Shown: in pieces, positions 18,025 through 28,110 of the stretch
How positions within the stretch are numbered: the first letter of the stretch is position 1
Layout of the letters: each line of letters starts with the position of its first letter
Source of the DNA: Pseudomonas hygromyciniae
GTDB taxonomy: Bacteria > Pseudomonadota > Gammaproteobacteria > Pseudomonadales > Pseudomonadaceae
DNA length: 64,000 nucleotides
Reading direction: 5' to 3'
NCBI RefSeq assembly: GCF_016925675.1
Contig: NZ_CP070506.1
Location: forward strand, 246,501-310,500
Program-made: the position numbers and the translations under genes
Notes under the pieces: generated by a model
What the model saw: only the letters and a program-made list of their open reading frames with translations
What the model was told of the DNA's origin: nothing
The model's database searches: none

Positions 18025-19017
18025 TCAGAACACCGAGTCATAGGCAAACAACGCCGGCGCCCCGCCGGTGTGCAGGAAGATGATCGGCCCGTCGCCGAAC
18101 GCCCCGCGCCCGATACCGTCAAGCAATCCGGCCATGGCCTTGCCGGTGTAGACCGGGTCGAGCAGCAGGCCTTCCTGGCTCGCCAGCAGCTTGATTGCCG
18201 CCAGGGTGCCGGCGTTGGGTTCGCCGTAGCGCGGGGCGAAGTACTCGTCCCAAAGAATCACCTTGAACGCGTCGGGTACATCCACCCCCAGCAACTGCGC
18301 CGTGCGCTCGGCCAGGCCTTGGACCTTGGGCCGTTGCGCTTCGTCGGTGCGCGACACGGTGACGCCAATCACCGGCAAGTCCGGCAGCACTTCACTCAAC
18401 GCCAGGGCCAGGCCGCTGTGGGTGCCGGCGCTGCCGGATGCCAGGACCACCGCCGCGAACTGCAGGCCGCTGGCGTCAATCTGCGCGGCCAATTCCAGCC
18501 CGGCGCGCACATAGCCCAGGGCGCCCAGGGCGTTGGAGCCGCCGATAGGCACCAGGTAGGGGTTTTTGCCATTGCTGCGCAGGCGCTCGGCCAGGGCATG
18601 GAGTTGCTCGTCGGCGTTGTCCAGGTTTTCGACGAGTTCGACCTTGGCGTCGAACAGCTCGACCAACAAGCGGTTGCCATTGCTCAGGTAGTTGGGGTCG
18701 TCGGTGCCCGTGGGATTTTCCAGCAGGGCGACACAGCCCAGGCCCAGCTTGGCGGCGAGGGCTGCGGTCTGGCGCACATGGTTGGACTGGATCGCGCCGG
18801 CGGTGATCAGCGTATCGGCGCCCTGGGCCAGGGCATCGGCGGCAAGGTATTCGAGCTTGCGCAGCTTGTTGCCGCCCATGGCCAGCGGCGTGGTGTCATC
18901 GCGTTTGATGTAGATATCACGGCCCAGCCAGGTCGACAGTCGTTCGAGTTTTTCCAGGGCGGTGGAGCCACCGAGCAGTTCCAGACGATTAAAACGGTCG
19001 AGCTGTTGTTTGATCAT
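18025..19017 (-). CDS. dcyD: D-cysteine desulfhydrase
   Basis: About 330 residues from the ATG at 19017, the usual family length; an upstream in-frame ATG at 19077 would add an unconserved 20 residues. This fold-type II PLP enzyme carries the PLP lysine in [12 protein letters not shown], the substrate-loop motif [12 protein letters not shown] and a glycine-rich phosphate-binding region [15 protein letters not shown]. It converts D-cysteine to pyruvate, H2S and ammonia. ACC deaminase is a close relative, but linkage to cystine import favours D-cysteine desulfhydrase. It is divergent from the serine acetyltransferase gene. No strong ribosome site is visible before the start. Confidence 0.85.
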   Translation of the reverse strand: MIKQQLDRFNRLELLGGSTALEKLERLSTWLGRDIYIKRDDTTPLAMGGNKLRKLEYLAADALAQGADTLITAGAIQSNHVRQTAALAAKLGLGCVALLENPTGTDDPNYLSNGNRLLVELFDAKVELVENLDNADEQLHALAERLRSNGKNPYLVPIGGSNALGALGYVRAGLELAAQIDASGLQFAAVVLASGSAGTHSGLALALSEVLPDLPVIGVTVSRTDEAQRPKVQGLAERTAQLLGVDVPDAFKVILWDEYFAPRYGEPNAGTLAAIKLLASQEGLLLDPVYTGKAMAGLLDGIGRGAFGDGPIIFLHTGGAPALFAYDSVF

Positions 19018-19090
19018 GGTCACGCACGGGTAAGAGGAGATGGGAAGGACTATAGGCAGGGCTTTTTGCGCGGGCAACTGCCAGTTGCTT

Positions 19091-19111
19091 ATGCTCTGCG
19101 GTTATTAGCAT
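19091..19111. promoter_or_regulatory. ATGCT-N11-AGCAT inverted repeat in the dcyD/epsC gap
   Basis: A short inverted repeat with 11-nt spacing, typical of LysR-type regulator sites, lies between the divergent dcyD and serine acetyltransferase genes. Given the sulfur context, CysB is a reasonable but unproven candidate. Confidence 0.3.
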
Positions 19112-19184
19112 TGCACCATTGGTTCTTAAGGGCGGCCCGGTTGCATACCGTAAAGTGACGGCCATTACGTCAGGAGTGAATACC

Positions 19185-20111
19185 GTGAGCGAGCGTTCCA
19201 GTCATTGGCAATTACAGACCATCGTCAGCCAGTTGCGCGGTGCCCGGGACCAGTGGCGCACGCGCAACGGGCGGGTCAGCGGCGAGCAGGGCGGTCGCGA
19301 GTTACCTTCCCGTGATGCGGTGGCGCAGATTCTCGAGGCGTTGTGCGGCGCCCTGTTCCCCATGCGCCTGGGGCCGGTAGATTTGCGTGAGGAGAGTGAG
19401 GATTTCTACGTCGGCCATACCCTCGATGTGGCACTCAATGCCTTGCTCGCCCAGGCCCGCCTGGAGTTGCGCTATGCCGCGCGCCAAGGCGGCCATGCCG
19501 ATACTGAAGTCGATGCATTGGCCATTCGCCTGATCCAGGACTTTGCCCTGGCCTTGCCGGCGTTGCGCAGCCTGTTGGACACCGATGTGCTGGCCGCCTA
19601 TCACGGCGACCCGGCCGCGCGCAGTGTGGATGAGGTGTTGCTGTGCTACCCGGGGATCCTGGCGGTGATCCACCATCGCCTGGCCCACCATTTGTATCGC
19701 GCCGGGCTGCCTCTGCTGGCGCGGATCAGCGCGGAAATCGCGCATTCGGCCACTGGTATCGACATTCACCCTGGCGCGCAGATCGGCCCGAGTTTCTTTA
19801 TCGACCACGGTACGGGCGTGGTGATTGGCGAGACAGCGATCATTGGCGAGCGGGTGCGTATCTACCAGGCAGTGACCCTGGGCGCCAAGCGTTTCCCGGC
19901 GGATGAGGATGGGCAGTTGCAGAAGGGCCATCCGCGCCACCCGATTGTCGAGGACGATGTGGTGATCTATGCCGGGGCGACGATCCTGGGACGGATCACC
20001 ATCGGCAAGGGCTCGACCATTGGCGGCAATGTGTGGCTGACCCGCAGCGTGCCGGCGGGGGCGAACATCACGCAGGCGAATTTGCAGCATGATGATGGGA
20101 CGCAGAAGTAG
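19185..20111 (+). CDS. epsC: Serine O-acetyltransferase, EpsC/CysE family
   Basis: About 308 residues from a GTG start at 19185, chosen because AGGAG lies about 9 nt upstream; the ATG at 19119 has no ribosome site. The N-terminal helical region is followed by a left-handed beta-helix acyltransferase domain: IDIHPGAQIGPSFFIDHGTG, then VVIGETAIIGERVRIYQAVTLG and ATILGRITIGKGSTIGGNVW. It makes O-acetylserine, the carbon skeleton for cysteine and the source of the CysB inducer. Its position next to cystine uptake and D-cysteine breakdown suggests it supports cysteine synthesis under organosulfur growth, perhaps in addition to a housekeeping cysE elsewhere. Confidence 0.88.
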   Translation: MSERSSHWQLQTIVSQLRGARDQWRTRNGRVSGEQGGRELPSRDAVAQILEALCGALFPMRLGPVDLREESEDFYVGHTLDVALNALLAQARLELRYAARQGGHADTEVDALAIRLIQDFALALPALRSLLDTDVLAAYHGDPAARSVDEVLLCYPGILAVIHHRLAHHLYRAGLPLLARISAEIAHSATGIDIHPGAQIGPSFFIDHGTGVVIGETAIIGERVRIYQAVTLGAKRFPADEDGQLQKGHPRHPIVEDDVVIYAGATILGRITIGKGSTIGGNVWLTRSVPAGANITQANLQHDDGTQK

Positions 20112-20133
20112 TGTTGAAGTAGCGACGATCTAA

Positions 20134-20218
20134 TGTGTGGGCTTGCTCGCGAATGCGTAGTGTCAGTCACTGACTGTGTATCTGATACACCGCATTCGCG
20201 AGCAAGCCCGCTCCCACA
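20134..20218. repeat. REPIN with a shared inner loop
   Basis: Inverted REP pair whose left arm has lost a few bases (TGTGTGGGCTTGC). The spacer GTCAGTCACTGACTGTGTAT and the right arm are identical to those of the REPIN at 42475-42563. It lies 22 bp after the serine acetyltransferase stop and can act as a transcript-end hairpin. Confidence 0.9.
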
Positions 20219-20352
20219 TTTTGCCTGAATTCCAAATTCAACCAGTAATCGCTGAACGTTTTGCCTTTCCCTCCCGTCATACCCTTCCTTGAGCTAGTGT
20301 AGGAATTACCTACCACTCAGCCCTGCGATTAGTCCCAGACCGCCTATTCATG

Positions 20353-20380
20353 TTTAACTTGAACGTTCGTTCAAGTTAAA
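20353..20380. promoter_or_regulatory. BetI-like operator upstream of betT
   Basis: A perfect inverted repeat with 12-bp arms (TTTAACTTGAAC / GTTCAAGTTAAA) around GTTC, 93 bp before the BetT start. TTGAACGTTC-type palindromes are the known targets of the TetR-family choline sensor BetI, so this is the likely choline-responsive operator. No betI gene is in the window. The 360-bp gap 20112-20472 otherwise contains only the REPIN at 20134-20218 and betT leader sequence. Confidence 0.75.
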
Positions 20381-20472
20381 CCGGTGGTTCGCTGCCCGCT
20401 CACAACAGGAGGCTTACCTTTGCTGAGTCCGTTTTATACAGCCACATCCAACACCCTCGAGGTGCACCGTTC

Positions 20473-22473
20473 ATGAGTGCATCGTCTGCTCCTTCAAGCG
20501 GCCTGGTGCGCATGAATGCACCGGTGTTTTACTTCGCCGCGAGCTTCATCCTGCTGTTTGGCCTCACCGTTATCGCGATCCCCGAACAGGCTGGCGCCTG
20601 GTTGCTGGCCGCGCAAAACTGGGCGGCCAATACGGTCGGCTGGTACTACATGCTGGCGATGACCCTGTATCTGGTCTTCGTGGTGGTCACCGCGTTGTCT
20701 GGCTACGGCAAGATCAAACTCGGTGCCGACCACGACGAGCCCGAATTCAGTTATTTGTCCTGGGCCGGCATGCTGTTTGCCGCCGGGATCAGCATCACGC
20801 TGTTTTTCTTCTGCGTCTCGGAGCCCTTGACCCACCTGGTGCAACCGCCCCAGGGCGAGGCCTTGAACGCCGATGCGGCGCGCCAGGCCATGCAGGTGCT
20901 GTTCCTGCATTGGGGCCTGCACGGCTGGGGTGTATTTGCGTTTGTCGGTATGGCCCTGGCGTACTTCGCCTACCGGCATAACCTGCCGCTGGCCTTGCGT
21001 TCGGCGCTGTACCCGCTGATCGGCAAGCGCATCAACGGCCCTATTGGCTATGCGGTGGATGGCTTCGGCATCATCGCCACAGTGTTCGGCCTGGGCGCCG
21101 ACATGGGCTTTGGGGTGCTGCACCTCAACTCGGGTCTGGACTACCTGTTCGGCATCGCCCACACCCAATGGATCCAGGTCGGCCTGATCACCCTGATGAT
21201 GGGCGCGGCGATCCTGGTTGCAGTAGCCGGTGTCGACAAGGGTGTGCGGGTCATGTCCGACATCAACATGCTGCTGGCCTGTGCGCTGCTGCTGTTTGTG
21301 TTGTTCGCCGGGCCCACCCAGCATTTGCTCAACACCCTGATCCAGAACATCGGTGACTACCTCGGTGCGTTGCCGACCAAGAGTTTTGACGTTTACGCCT
21401 ATAACGAACCCAGCGACTGGCTCGGCGGCTGGACCGTGTTTTATTGGGCCTGGTGGATTGCATGGTCGCCGTTCGTGGGCCTGTTCATTGCACGGATCTC
21501 CCGTGGCCGCACCATCCGCGAGTTCGTCTTCGGCGTGTTGCTGATTCCGCTGGGCTTCACCCTGGCGTGGATGTCGATCTTCGGCAACAGCGCCATTGAT
21601 CAGGTGCTCAATCACGGCATGGTCGCCCTGGGTCAGTCCGCCATCGACGACCCCTCGATGAGCCTGTACCTGCTGCTGGAAACTTATCCGTGGAGCAAGA
21701 CCGTGATCGCGGTCACGGTGTTTATCAGCTTTGTGTTCTTTGTCACCTCGGCCGACTCCGGCACCGTGGTGCTGTCGACCCTGTCGTCCAAAGGTGGCAA
21801 CGCCGATGAAGACGGGCCCAAGTGGCTACGAGTGTTTTGGGGTGCGATGACCGCGCTGGTGACCAGCGCCTTGCTGTTCGCCGGCAGCATCGACTCGCTC
21901 AAGTCCGCAGTGGTGCTGACCTCGCTGCCGTTCTCGTTGATCCTGCTGTTGATGATGTGGGGGCTGCATAAGGCGTTCTACCTCGAGTCCCAGAAGCAGA
22001 TCGCCCAACTGCACTCCCTGGCCCCTGTGTCGGCATCCCGCAAGGGCCGTGGCGGCTGGCGCCAGCGCTTGAGCCAGGCGGTGCATTTCCCTTCACGGGA
22101 CGAGGTCTACCGTTTTCTTGAAACCACGGTACGCCCGGCCATTGAGGAAGTGACTGCGGTGTTTGTCGAGAAGGGCCTGAACGTTGTCACCCAGCCCGAC
22201 CCGTCCAACGACAGCGTCAGCCTGGAAATCGGCCACGGCGAAGAGCGTCCCTTTGTCTACCAGGTGCAGATGCGCGGCTACTTCACGCCGTCCTTTGCCC
22301 GTGGCGGCATGGGCTCCAAAGAGATGAACAACCGTCGCTACTACCGGGCGGAAGTGCACTTGAGCGAGGGTAGCCAGGACTACGACTTGGTGGGCTACAC
22401 CAAGGAGCAGATCATCAACGACATCCTCGACCAGTACGAGCGGCATTTGCAGTTCCTGCATCTGGTGCGCTGA
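20473..22473 (+). CDS. betT: BCCT-family choline transporter BetT
   Basis: A 666-residue inner-membrane carrier with GAGGTG 8 nt before the ATG. About twelve transmembrane helices run from VFYFAASFILLFGL to LILLLMMWGLHKAFYL. The betaine/choline signature includes WTVFYWAWWIAWSPFVGLFI. A long cytoplasmic C-terminal domain (about residues 505-666) is typical of BetT and regulates transport with osmolarity. It imports choline for conversion to glycine betaine by BetA/BetB, which are not here. The BetI-type operator upstream supports choline control. Confidence 0.9.
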   Translation: MSASSAPSSGLVRMNAPVFYFAASFILLFGLTVIAIPEQAGAWLLAAQNWAANTVGWYYMLAMTLYLVFVVVTALSGYGKIKLGADHDEPEFSYLSWAGMLFAAGISITLFFFCVSEPLTHLVQPPQGEALNADAARQAMQVLFLHWGLHGWGVFAFVGMALAYFAYRHNLPLALRSALYPLIGKRINGPIGYAVDGFGIIATVFGLGADMGFGVLHLNSGLDYLFGIAHTQWIQVGLITLMMGAAILVAVAGVDKGVRVMSDINMLLACALLLFVLFAGPTQHLLNTLIQNIGDYLGALPTKSFDVYAYNEPSDWLGGWTVFYWAWWIAWSPFVGLFIARISRGRTIREFVFGVLLIPLGFTLAWMSIFGNSAIDQVLNHGMVALGQSAIDDPSMSLYLLLETYPWSKTVIAVTVFISFVFFVTSADSGTVVLSTLSSKGGNADEDGPKWLRVFWGAMTALVTSALLFAGSIDSLKSAVVLTSLPFSLILLLMMWGLHKAFYLESQKQIAQLHSLAPVSASRKGRGGWRQRLSQAVHFPSRDEVYRFLETTVRPAIEEVTAVFVEKGLNVVTQPDPSNDSVSLEIGHGEERPFVYQVQMRGYFTPSFARGGMGSKEMNNRRYYRAEVHLSEGSQDYDLVGYTKEQIINDILDQYERHLQFLHLVR

Positions 22474-22480
22474 ACAAACG

Positions 22481-22578
22481 GTAGGAGCGAGCTTGCTCGC
22501 GAAGATCGCCAACGAAAATGCGGGGCATCTGATGCCCCGCAGCGTCCTTGGGTTTTTCGCGAGCAAGCTCGCGCCTAC
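22481..22578. repeat. REPIN between betT and tauD
   Basis: Inverted REP pair (GTAGGAGCGAGCTTGCTCGC arms) with an additional nested palindrome GCGGGGCATCTGATGCCCCGC in the spacer. It lies between convergent betT and tauD, starting 7 bp after the betT stop and ending 9 bp before that of tauD. Confidence 0.9.
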
Positions 22579-22587
22579 AAGGGTTTG

Positions 22588-23424
22588 TTAGAAGGGCACG
22601 TCACCCAGGATTGTTGCCCGATGCATTACCCGCCGTTGTGGCCGGTAGTCGTCCACGGCGTAGTGCTGGGTCACGCGGTTGTCCCAGAAGGCTACGTCGT
22701 TAGCTTGCCAGCGCCAGCGGATAGTGAATTCCGGGCGGGTGGCGTGGGCGAACAGCAGTTTGAGGATGACCTCGCTTTCGGCCGGTTCCAGTTCGTTGAT
22801 CTTGCTGGTGAAGCCGTCGCTGACAAACAGCGATTTGCGCCCGCTGACCGGGTGGGTGCGGATCACCGGGTGCGACAGTGGCGGGTTCTTTCTGCGTGCC
22901 TCTTCCCAGCGGGCCAGGTCTTGGGCGGTGTTGCCGTAACGCTCTAGAGGGAACGAGCGAGTGAAGTCGTGGGTCGCCGTCAGGCCGGTCAAAAAGCTCT
23001 TCATCGGTTCTGATAACGCCTCAAAGGCCGCGATGCCGCTGGCCCACAAGGTGTCACCGCCAAAGGCCGGTAGCAGTTTGGCGCTGAGCACCGCGCCCAT
23101 GGCTGGAGTGGGCAGGAAGGTCACGTCGGTGTGCCAGATGGCGTTGTCGCGCACGTCGGTGACGGCGGTGTCGAGGATCAGCACTTCGGGTTGTTCCGGC
23201 ACGTTGGGGTAGATCGGGTGAATGTGCAGGTCACCGAAATTCGCCGCGAAGCGCGCTTGCTGTTGCGGGGTGATCGGCTGGTCGCGAAAGAACAGTACCG
23301 AATGCTGGAGCAGCGCCTGCTCGATGGCGTCGCGCTGTTCGAGGTTCAGCGGCTGGGCAATATCGACGCCACTGATCTGGGCGCCCAGGGCGCTGCTTAA
23401 GGGGGTAATGGTCAGGCGGCTCAT
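22588..23424 (-). CDS. tauD: Taurine dioxygenase
   Basis: A 278-residue Fe(II)/2-oxoglutarate dioxygenase that oxidises taurine to sulfite and aminoacetaldehyde. The start at 23424 follows a GAGAAGA ribosome site; the much longer open frame upstream is antisense-like read-through of tauC. The metal triad is visible: H and D in [10 protein letters not shown] and the distal H in [12 protein letters not shown]. The family N-terminus [20 protein letters not shown] is present. It is the last gene of tauABCD, 56 bp after tauC. Confidence 0.93.
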   Translation of the reverse strand: MSRLTITPLSSALGAQISGVDIAQPLNLEQRDAIEQALLQHSVLFFRDQPITPQQQARFAANFGDLHIHPIYPNVPEQPEVLILDTAVTDVRDNAIWHTDVTFLPTPAMGAVLSAKLLPAFGGDTLWASGIAAFEALSEPMKSFLTGLTATHDFTRSFPLERYGNTAQDLARWEEARRKNPPLSHPVIRTHPVSGRKSLFVSDGFTSKINELEPAESEVILKLLFAHATRPEFTIRWRWQANDVAFWDNRVTQHYAVDDYRPQRRVMHRATILGDVPF

Positions 23425-23480
23425 GTTCTTCTCGCAAATGTCGGGCGCCGAGATGCCGGCGTAGTCAGTGCTGTTGTTAT

Positions 23481-24308
23481 TCAGTGGGCCTGGCCATGCC
23501 ATGGCACCAGCTTGCGCTGCAGGGCACGCAGGCCCATCTCCATGGCGAAGGCAATCAGGGCGATGACCAGGATGCCCAGCACCACCACATCGGTGACCAA
23601 AAACTGCGCCGCTGACTGCACCATGAACCCCAGGCCGCTGGTGGCGGCGATCAGTTCGGCGGCGACCAGGGTCGACCAGCCCACGCCCAGGCCGATGCGC
23701 ACGCCGGTGAGGATGTCGGGCAGGGCGCTGGGCACAATCACATGGCGGATCAACTGCGCCCGCGTCGCGCCCAGGGACTGCGCTGCGCGCAATTTGGCCG
23801 GGTCTACGGTGCGTACGCCGGTGGCGGTAGCGATGGCAATTGGCGCGAAGATCGCCAGATAGATCAGCAACACTTTGGACAGCTCGCCAATGCCGCACCA
23901 GATCACGATCAGCGGCAGGTAGGCCAGCGGTGGAATCGGGCGGTAGAACTCGATCAGCGGGTCGAGAATGCCACGGGCGATACGGTTGGCGCCGATAGCA
24001 ATGCCGACCGGCACGGCGGTCAGCACCGCAAAGCCCAGGCCCAGGCCGATGCGCCCCAGGCTGGCGCCCAGGTGCTGCCAGAGGGTCGAGTCCATATAGC
24101 CGCTGGTCGCCAGCAGCCAGCCTTTTTGCAGCACGGCCGATGGTGGCGGCAGGAACAGTGGTTCGATCAGCCCGCTGGCGGTCACGGCCCACCACAGCGC
24201 CAGCAGCGCAACCAGCGTCAGCACGCTGATCCAGCGCGTGCTCAACGTGCGGCGCAGCGGCGGGCTGGCTTGGCTGACGGCAGTGGCCGGGATTTCATAA
24301 CTGCTCAT
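23481..24308 (-). CDS. tauC: Taurine ABC transporter permease
   Basis: A 275-residue inner-membrane permease of the SsuC/TauC family: an N-terminal cytoplasmic tail rich in T/S/R, then about six transmembrane helices and the EAA-like loop [20 protein letters not shown] (about residues 173-192). It overlaps tauB by 4 bp (ATGA) and works with TauA and TauB. The tauA-B-C-D order and terminal tauD identify the set as taurine-specific rather than the alkanesulfonate system. Confidence 0.9.
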   Translation of the reverse strand: MSSYEIPATAVSQASPPLRRTLSTRWISVLTLVALLALWWAVTASGLIEPLFLPPPSAVLQKGWLLATSGYMDSTLWQHLGASLGRIGLGLGFAVLTAVPVGIAIGANRIARGILDPLIEFYRPIPPLAYLPLIVIWCGIGELSKVLLIYLAIFAPIAIATATGVRTVDPAKLRAAQSLGATRAQLIRHVIVPSALPDILTGVRIGLGVGWSTLVAAELIAATSGLGFMVQSAAQFLVTDVVVLGILVIALIAFAMEMGLRALQRKLVPWHGQAH

Positions 24309-25084
24309 GCGTACACCTGCCGTTGGGAGAACACTTTGCCCAGCACGTGTTCGCGGGTTTCGATAAACCGGGGGTCGGACTTGATCGCGCGCGCCGATTC
24401 GCCGGCAGCGTAACGCTGGCCGAAATCCAGGCTCAGGCGCTCGACGATTTGCCCGGGGTTGGGGGCCAGCAGAATCAGGTCGGTGGCGAGAAATACCGCT
24501 TCTTCGATGTCGTGGGTGATCAGGAACACCGGCTTGGCTGTGCGCCGCCAGACTTGCAGCAGCAGCTCCTGCATCTGTTCGCGGGTGAAGGCATCGAGGG
24601 CGCCGAAGGGTTCGTCCATCAGCAACACCCGGGGGTCGGCAGCCAGAGCGCGGGCCAGGCCGACGCGTTGTTTCTGCCCGCCAGACAGCTGCCAGATGCG
24701 CCGGCTGTCAAAGCCGGCCAGGTCCACCAGCGCGAGCATCTCACGGGCGCGGACTTGCCGCTGGGCCTTGGGCATGCCGGCCAGTTCCAGACCGAAGCCG
24801 ACATTGGCCAGCACATCCTGCCAGGGCAGCAAGGCATCGTCCTGGAACACCACGCCACGCTCGGCACTCGGGCCTTTGACGGGCACGCCGTCGAGGGTGA
24901 TGCGCCCGGCGCTGGGTTCGACGAAGCCGGCAATCAGGTTCAACAGCGAAGTCTTGCCACTGCCGGAAGGGCCGAGGGCCACCAGCAATTGCTGGGGACC
25001 AAGAGTCAGGGAAATATCCTTCAGCACGGGCGTGGTTGCGCCTGGGTACTGTGCGCTGATGCGCTCCAGCTGTAGCAAGGCCAT
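24305..25084 (-). CDS. tauB: Taurine ABC transporter ATP-binding protein
   Basis: A 259-residue ATPase with Walker [18 protein letters not shown], signature LSGGQKQR, Walker [13 protein letters not shown] and H-loop ITHDIEEAV. The C-terminal tail is short with no added regulatory domain. It starts 16 bp after the tauA stop and overlaps tauC, so the proteins are made together. It powers taurine uptake across the inner membrane. Confidence 0.91.
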   Translation of the reverse strand: MALLQLERISAQYPGATTPVLKDISLTLGPQQLLVALGPSGSGKTSLLNLIAGFVEPSAGRITLDGVPVKGPSAERGVVFQDDALLPWQDVLANVGFGLELAGMPKAQRQVRAREMLALVDLAGFDSRRIWQLSGGQKQRVGLARALAADPRVLLMDEPFGALDAFTREQMQELLLQVWRRTAKPVFLITHDIEEAVFLATDLILLAPNPGQIVERLSLDFGQRYAAGESARAIKSDPRFIETREHVLGKVFSQRQVYA

Positions 25085-25100
25085 CGCGGTGAACTCCCGA

Positions 25101-26078
25101 TCAGTTAGTGATGAACTTGGCGCTGACGTAAGGGGCGTAGTCCGGTAGCACGGCTTCGACCTTGCCTTGTTCCTTGAGGAACGCGGCGGTGTCAGTCACC
25201 GCCTTGGTGGTCGGGGCGCCAAGCAGCGTTACCTGGTCGGCGGCCAGCGGGTAGACGTTGCCTTGCAGCAGCAGCGGAATGTCGCTGGCCTTGGCGCCGG
25301 AGAGCTTCACCAGTTTGTCGACATTGCCCTTGTCGGCCAGCCAGGCTTGTGGGTCTTTGCGATATTGGGCGTAGGCATCAAGGGTGACTTTGGCAAAGGC
25401 GCTGACAATTTCCGGGTGCTTCTCGGCAAAGTCCTTACGCACGATCCAGGCATCGAAGGTGGGCGCGCCGAACTTGGCCAGTTCGCCCGAGGTGATCAGC
25501 ACTTTGCCGTTTTCCTTGGCCACGCCCAGGGCCGGGTCCCAGACATAAGTGGCGTCGATATCGCCGCGTTTCCAGGCGGCGATAATGGCTGGCGGGGCGA
25601 GGTTGAGTACGGTGACTTTGGCCGGGTCGATGTTCCAGTGCTTGAGCGCGGCCAACAGGCTGTAGTGGCCGGTGGAAACGAACGGCACGGCGATTTTCTT
25701 GCCGATCAGGTCCTGGGGGCTGTTGATCCCGGATCCGTTGCGCGCCACCAAGGCTTCGGCGCCGCCGATCTGGGTGGCGACGAGGAAGGTTTGCACGGGT
25801 ACTTTGCGGGTGATGGCGGCGGTCAGCGGGCTGGAACCGAGGTAGCCGATCTGCACGTCGCCGGAAGCAATGGCGGCGATGATATCGGCGCCATTGTCGA
25901 ATTTGCGCCAGTCAATCTTGGCGTTGGTGGCTTTTTCATAAGCGCCGTCGGCCTGGGCGACTTTGGCCGGGTCAACGGTGGTCTGGTAGGCGATGGTCAC
26001 GTCGGCCGCCTGGGCAAACAGGCTCGCGCCGGTCAGGGATACAGCCGCCAGGAGGCGTAAAGGGGAAGGCAGTTTCAT
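25101..26078 (-). CDS. tauA: Taurine-binding periplasmic protein
   Basis: About 325 residues from the ATG at 26078, which follows GAGGAGCT and starts a signal peptide ([20 protein letters not shown]). The binding-protein features typical of TauA/SsuA follow: [36 protein letters not shown] and a [11 protein letters not shown] segment. First gene of tauABCD. The 110-bp upstream A/T-rich stretch holds the likely promoter, although the AGGAATATG motif of the other sulfur operons is not seen there. Confidence 0.91.
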   Translation of the reverse strand: MKLPSPLRLLAAVSLTGASLFAQAADVTIAYQTTVDPAKVAQADGAYEKATNAKIDWRKFDNGADIIAAIASGDVQIGYLGSSPLTAAITRKVPVQTFLVATQIGGAEALVARNGSGINSPQDLIGKKIAVPFVSTGHYSLLAALKHWNIDPAKVTVLNLAPPAIIAAWKRGDIDATYVWDPALGVAKENGKVLITSGELAKFGAPTFDAWIVRKDFAEKHPEIVSAFAKVTLDAYAQYRKDPQAWLADKGNVDKLVKLSGAKASDIPLLLQGNVYPLAADQVTLLGAPTTKAVTDTAAFLKEQGKVEAVLPDYAPYVSAKFITN

Positions 26079-26203
26079 GGTGTAGCTCCTCATCAGGCGG
26101 CCGAGGGTCGGCGTGTGAGGAGACTAAATGATCTAAGAATCCGAAAATAAATAACATTTTCGAATTAGCTTATGAGGAGAACTTTGAAGACGCTTAGGAC
26201 AAA

Positions 26204-26293
26204 TGTGGGAGCGGGCTTGCTCGCGAAAGCGGTGTGTCAGTCAATATAAGTGCTGACTGATACACCGCTTTCGCGAGCAAGCCCGCTCCCACA
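26204..26293. repeat. REPIN (TGTGGGAGCGGGC type)
   Basis: Inverted REP pair between tauA and the gshA stop codon, on the far side of the tau promoter. Its spacer (AAGTGCTGACTGATACACCG) is shared with the copy at 52980-53069. Confidence 0.92.
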
Positions 26294-26311
26294 CGGGATC
26301 CGAGCCAGGTG

Positions 26312-27910
26312 TCAGTTACTGATGGCCAGAATGCTCGCCTGGTACGACCCGACAAATACATCGAAATCGCCCACTTCGTTCTGCTCCAACTCCGCCTGTT
26401 GCGCCAGCGACGTACGCGCCAGCTCTTCAAAGCGTGCTTGTTCGTCCGCCGGCAAGGGCTCGCGACGGAAGTACTCGGCGTGCACTTCGCTCTGGCGCAG
26501 GGAGAACTGCGCAAAGCTTTCCTTGCGCTCCTGCATCGCCGCCAACACCTGGGCCGACGGGGTCAGGGACGCGTCCTGGATCTTCGCCAACTGGGCATCC
26601 AGTGCCTGGCTGTGTTCGTTGATGCCCTGGCTCTGGTCCAGCAGCGCGGCCAGCGGGGCGATTTTCTCCAGCAATTCGCTGGCCCACTCCTTCATTTCCA
26701 CGGCCTGGCCGCGACGCTGCAGTTGCAAGCCCGGGCGCCGGCCTTCCTTGACCACGCTGAGGAAGTTCGACGTGGCATTCCCGCATTCGTTGTTTTCGAA
26801 CAGCGGGCTGTCGTTCAGCGCGCAATACAGCAGGAACGCATCGAGAAAGCGCGACTCTGGCAAATCGATACCCATCGGCAGGAACGGGTTGATGTCCAGG
26901 CAGCGCACTTCGATGTACTGGATGCCACGGGCCATCAGCGCCTGGATCGGCCGTTCGCCGGTGTAGGTCACGCGCTTGGGGCGGATGTTGGAGTAGTACT
27001 CGTTTTCGATCTGCAGGATGTTGGTGTTGAGCTGGACCCACTCACCATCCTTATGGGTGCCGACTTCGACGTAAGGCGCGTAGGGCGTTGCCACCGCTTC
27101 GCGCAGGCTGTCGGTGTAGCTGGCCAGATCGTTGTAGCAAGGGGTCAGGCCGGCCTGGGCGTTGCTCTGGTAACCCAGGTCGCTCATGCGCAGGCTGGTG
27201 GCATAAGGCAGGTACAGGGTGTCGGCATCGAACTGTTCAAGCTGATGGGAACGCCCGCGCAAAAAGCCCGCATCCAGGGCTGGCGAGGCACCGAACAGGT
27301 ACATCAGCAGCCAGCTGTAGCGGCGGAAGTTACGGATCAGGGCGATATAGGCCGTGGACTGGTAGTCACGGTCGGTGCCCACGAAGCCTTCGGTTTCCTT
27401 GAGCAGCGGCCACAGCTCTTGCGGCAGGGAAAAGTTGTAGTGGATGCCGGCGATGCACTGCATGGTCTTGCCGTAGCGCAGGGCCAGGCCCTTGCGATAC
27501 ACGTACTTGAGCTGTCCGATATTGGAGGTGCCGTAGTAGGCAATCGGAATATCTTCCTCGGCCGGCAACGGGCACGGCATCGATGGACTCCACAGGTACT
27601 CGTTGCGGAGCTTGCTGTAGGCAAAACGGTGAATTCGGTCGAGGCTGCGCAGGGTGTCTGCCGGGTTGGGCAGCGCCGGCGTGATGAACTCCAGCAGCGA
27701 TTCGGAATAGTCGGTGGTGATCGATTCATGGGTCAATGCGGCACCCAGGGCCTCTGGATGCGGCGTTTGAGCCAGGCGACCTTCGCCAGTGACACGCAGG
27801 CATTCACGCTCGATGCCGTGCAGGCAGTGCTCAAGCAAAGAGAGGTGTTCGCGCTTGCCGAGCAGAGCCAGGCGGCGGTTGAGAAGTTCGCTCAAGTTGG
27901 ATTCCTTCAC
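26312..27910 (-). CDS. gshA: Glutamate-cysteine ligase
   Basis: A 532-residue enzyme of the proteobacterial GshA type (usual length about 520-530). It joins glutamate and cysteine with ATP in the first step of glutathione synthesis. Characteristic segments are [20 protein letters not shown] near the N-terminus, the [14 protein letters not shown] substrate/metal region, and [10 protein letters not shown] and [14 protein letters not shown]. It stands alone; the 199-bp upstream gap ends at the terminator of the tex-thioesterase unit. It uses cysteine made available by the neighbouring sulfur genes. Confidence 0.95.
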   Translation of the reverse strand: MKESNLSELLNRRLALLGKREHLSLLEHCLHGIERECLRVTGEGRLAQTPHPEALGAALTHESITTDYSESLLEFITPALPNPADTLRSLDRIHRFAYSKLRNEYLWSPSMPCPLPAEEDIPIAYYGTSNIGQLKYVYRKGLALRYGKTMQCIAGIHYNFSLPQELWPLLKETEGFVGTDRDYQSTAYIALIRNFRRYSWLLMYLFGASPALDAGFLRGRSHQLEQFDADTLYLPYATSLRMSDLGYQSNAQAGLTPCYNDLASYTDSLREAVATPYAPYVEVGTHKDGEWVQLNTNILQIENEYYSNIRPKRVTYTGERPIQALMARGIQYIEVRCLDINPFLPMGIDLPESRFLDAFLLYCALNDSPLFENNECGNATSNFLSVVKEGRRPGLQLQRRGQAVEMKEWASELLEKIAPLAALLDQSQGINEHSQALDAQLAKIQDASLTPSAQVLAAMQERKESFAQFSLRQSEVHAEYFRREPLPADEQARFEELARTSLAQQAELEQNEVGDFDVFVGSYQASILAISN

Positions 27911-28056
27911 GCGTCAGTCGCCCCAATATGGGGGTGGGCAAGACGGTCTACAAGGGTGAAGTTAAAACTGGCGTTATCGCCTGGTTTTCGAGCCGGAATA
28001 ACCTGCTCTGAAAGTGCCGACTTCATTCCCTGAATTAGGCTATTACGCAGGAAGAA

Positions 28057-28088
28057 AATTCCGACGCTGTTTTCGCAGCGCCGAAATT
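28057..28088 (-). terminator. Intrinsic terminator of the tex-thioesterase unit
   Basis: Read on the - strand, a 13-bp stem (AATTTCGGCGCTG / CAGCGTCGGAATT, two G-U pairs) with a CGAAAA loop is followed by TTCTTCC. It lies 23 bp after the thioesterase stop. Confidence 0.65.
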
Positions 28089-28110
28089 AACCCAAATTGA
28101 TCACAAGGAG

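Noticed and set aside
22588..24195. A 535-codon frame extending tauD upstream
   Set aside because: The N-terminal half is the tauC gene read in another frame; tauD has its own ribosome site and start at 23424.
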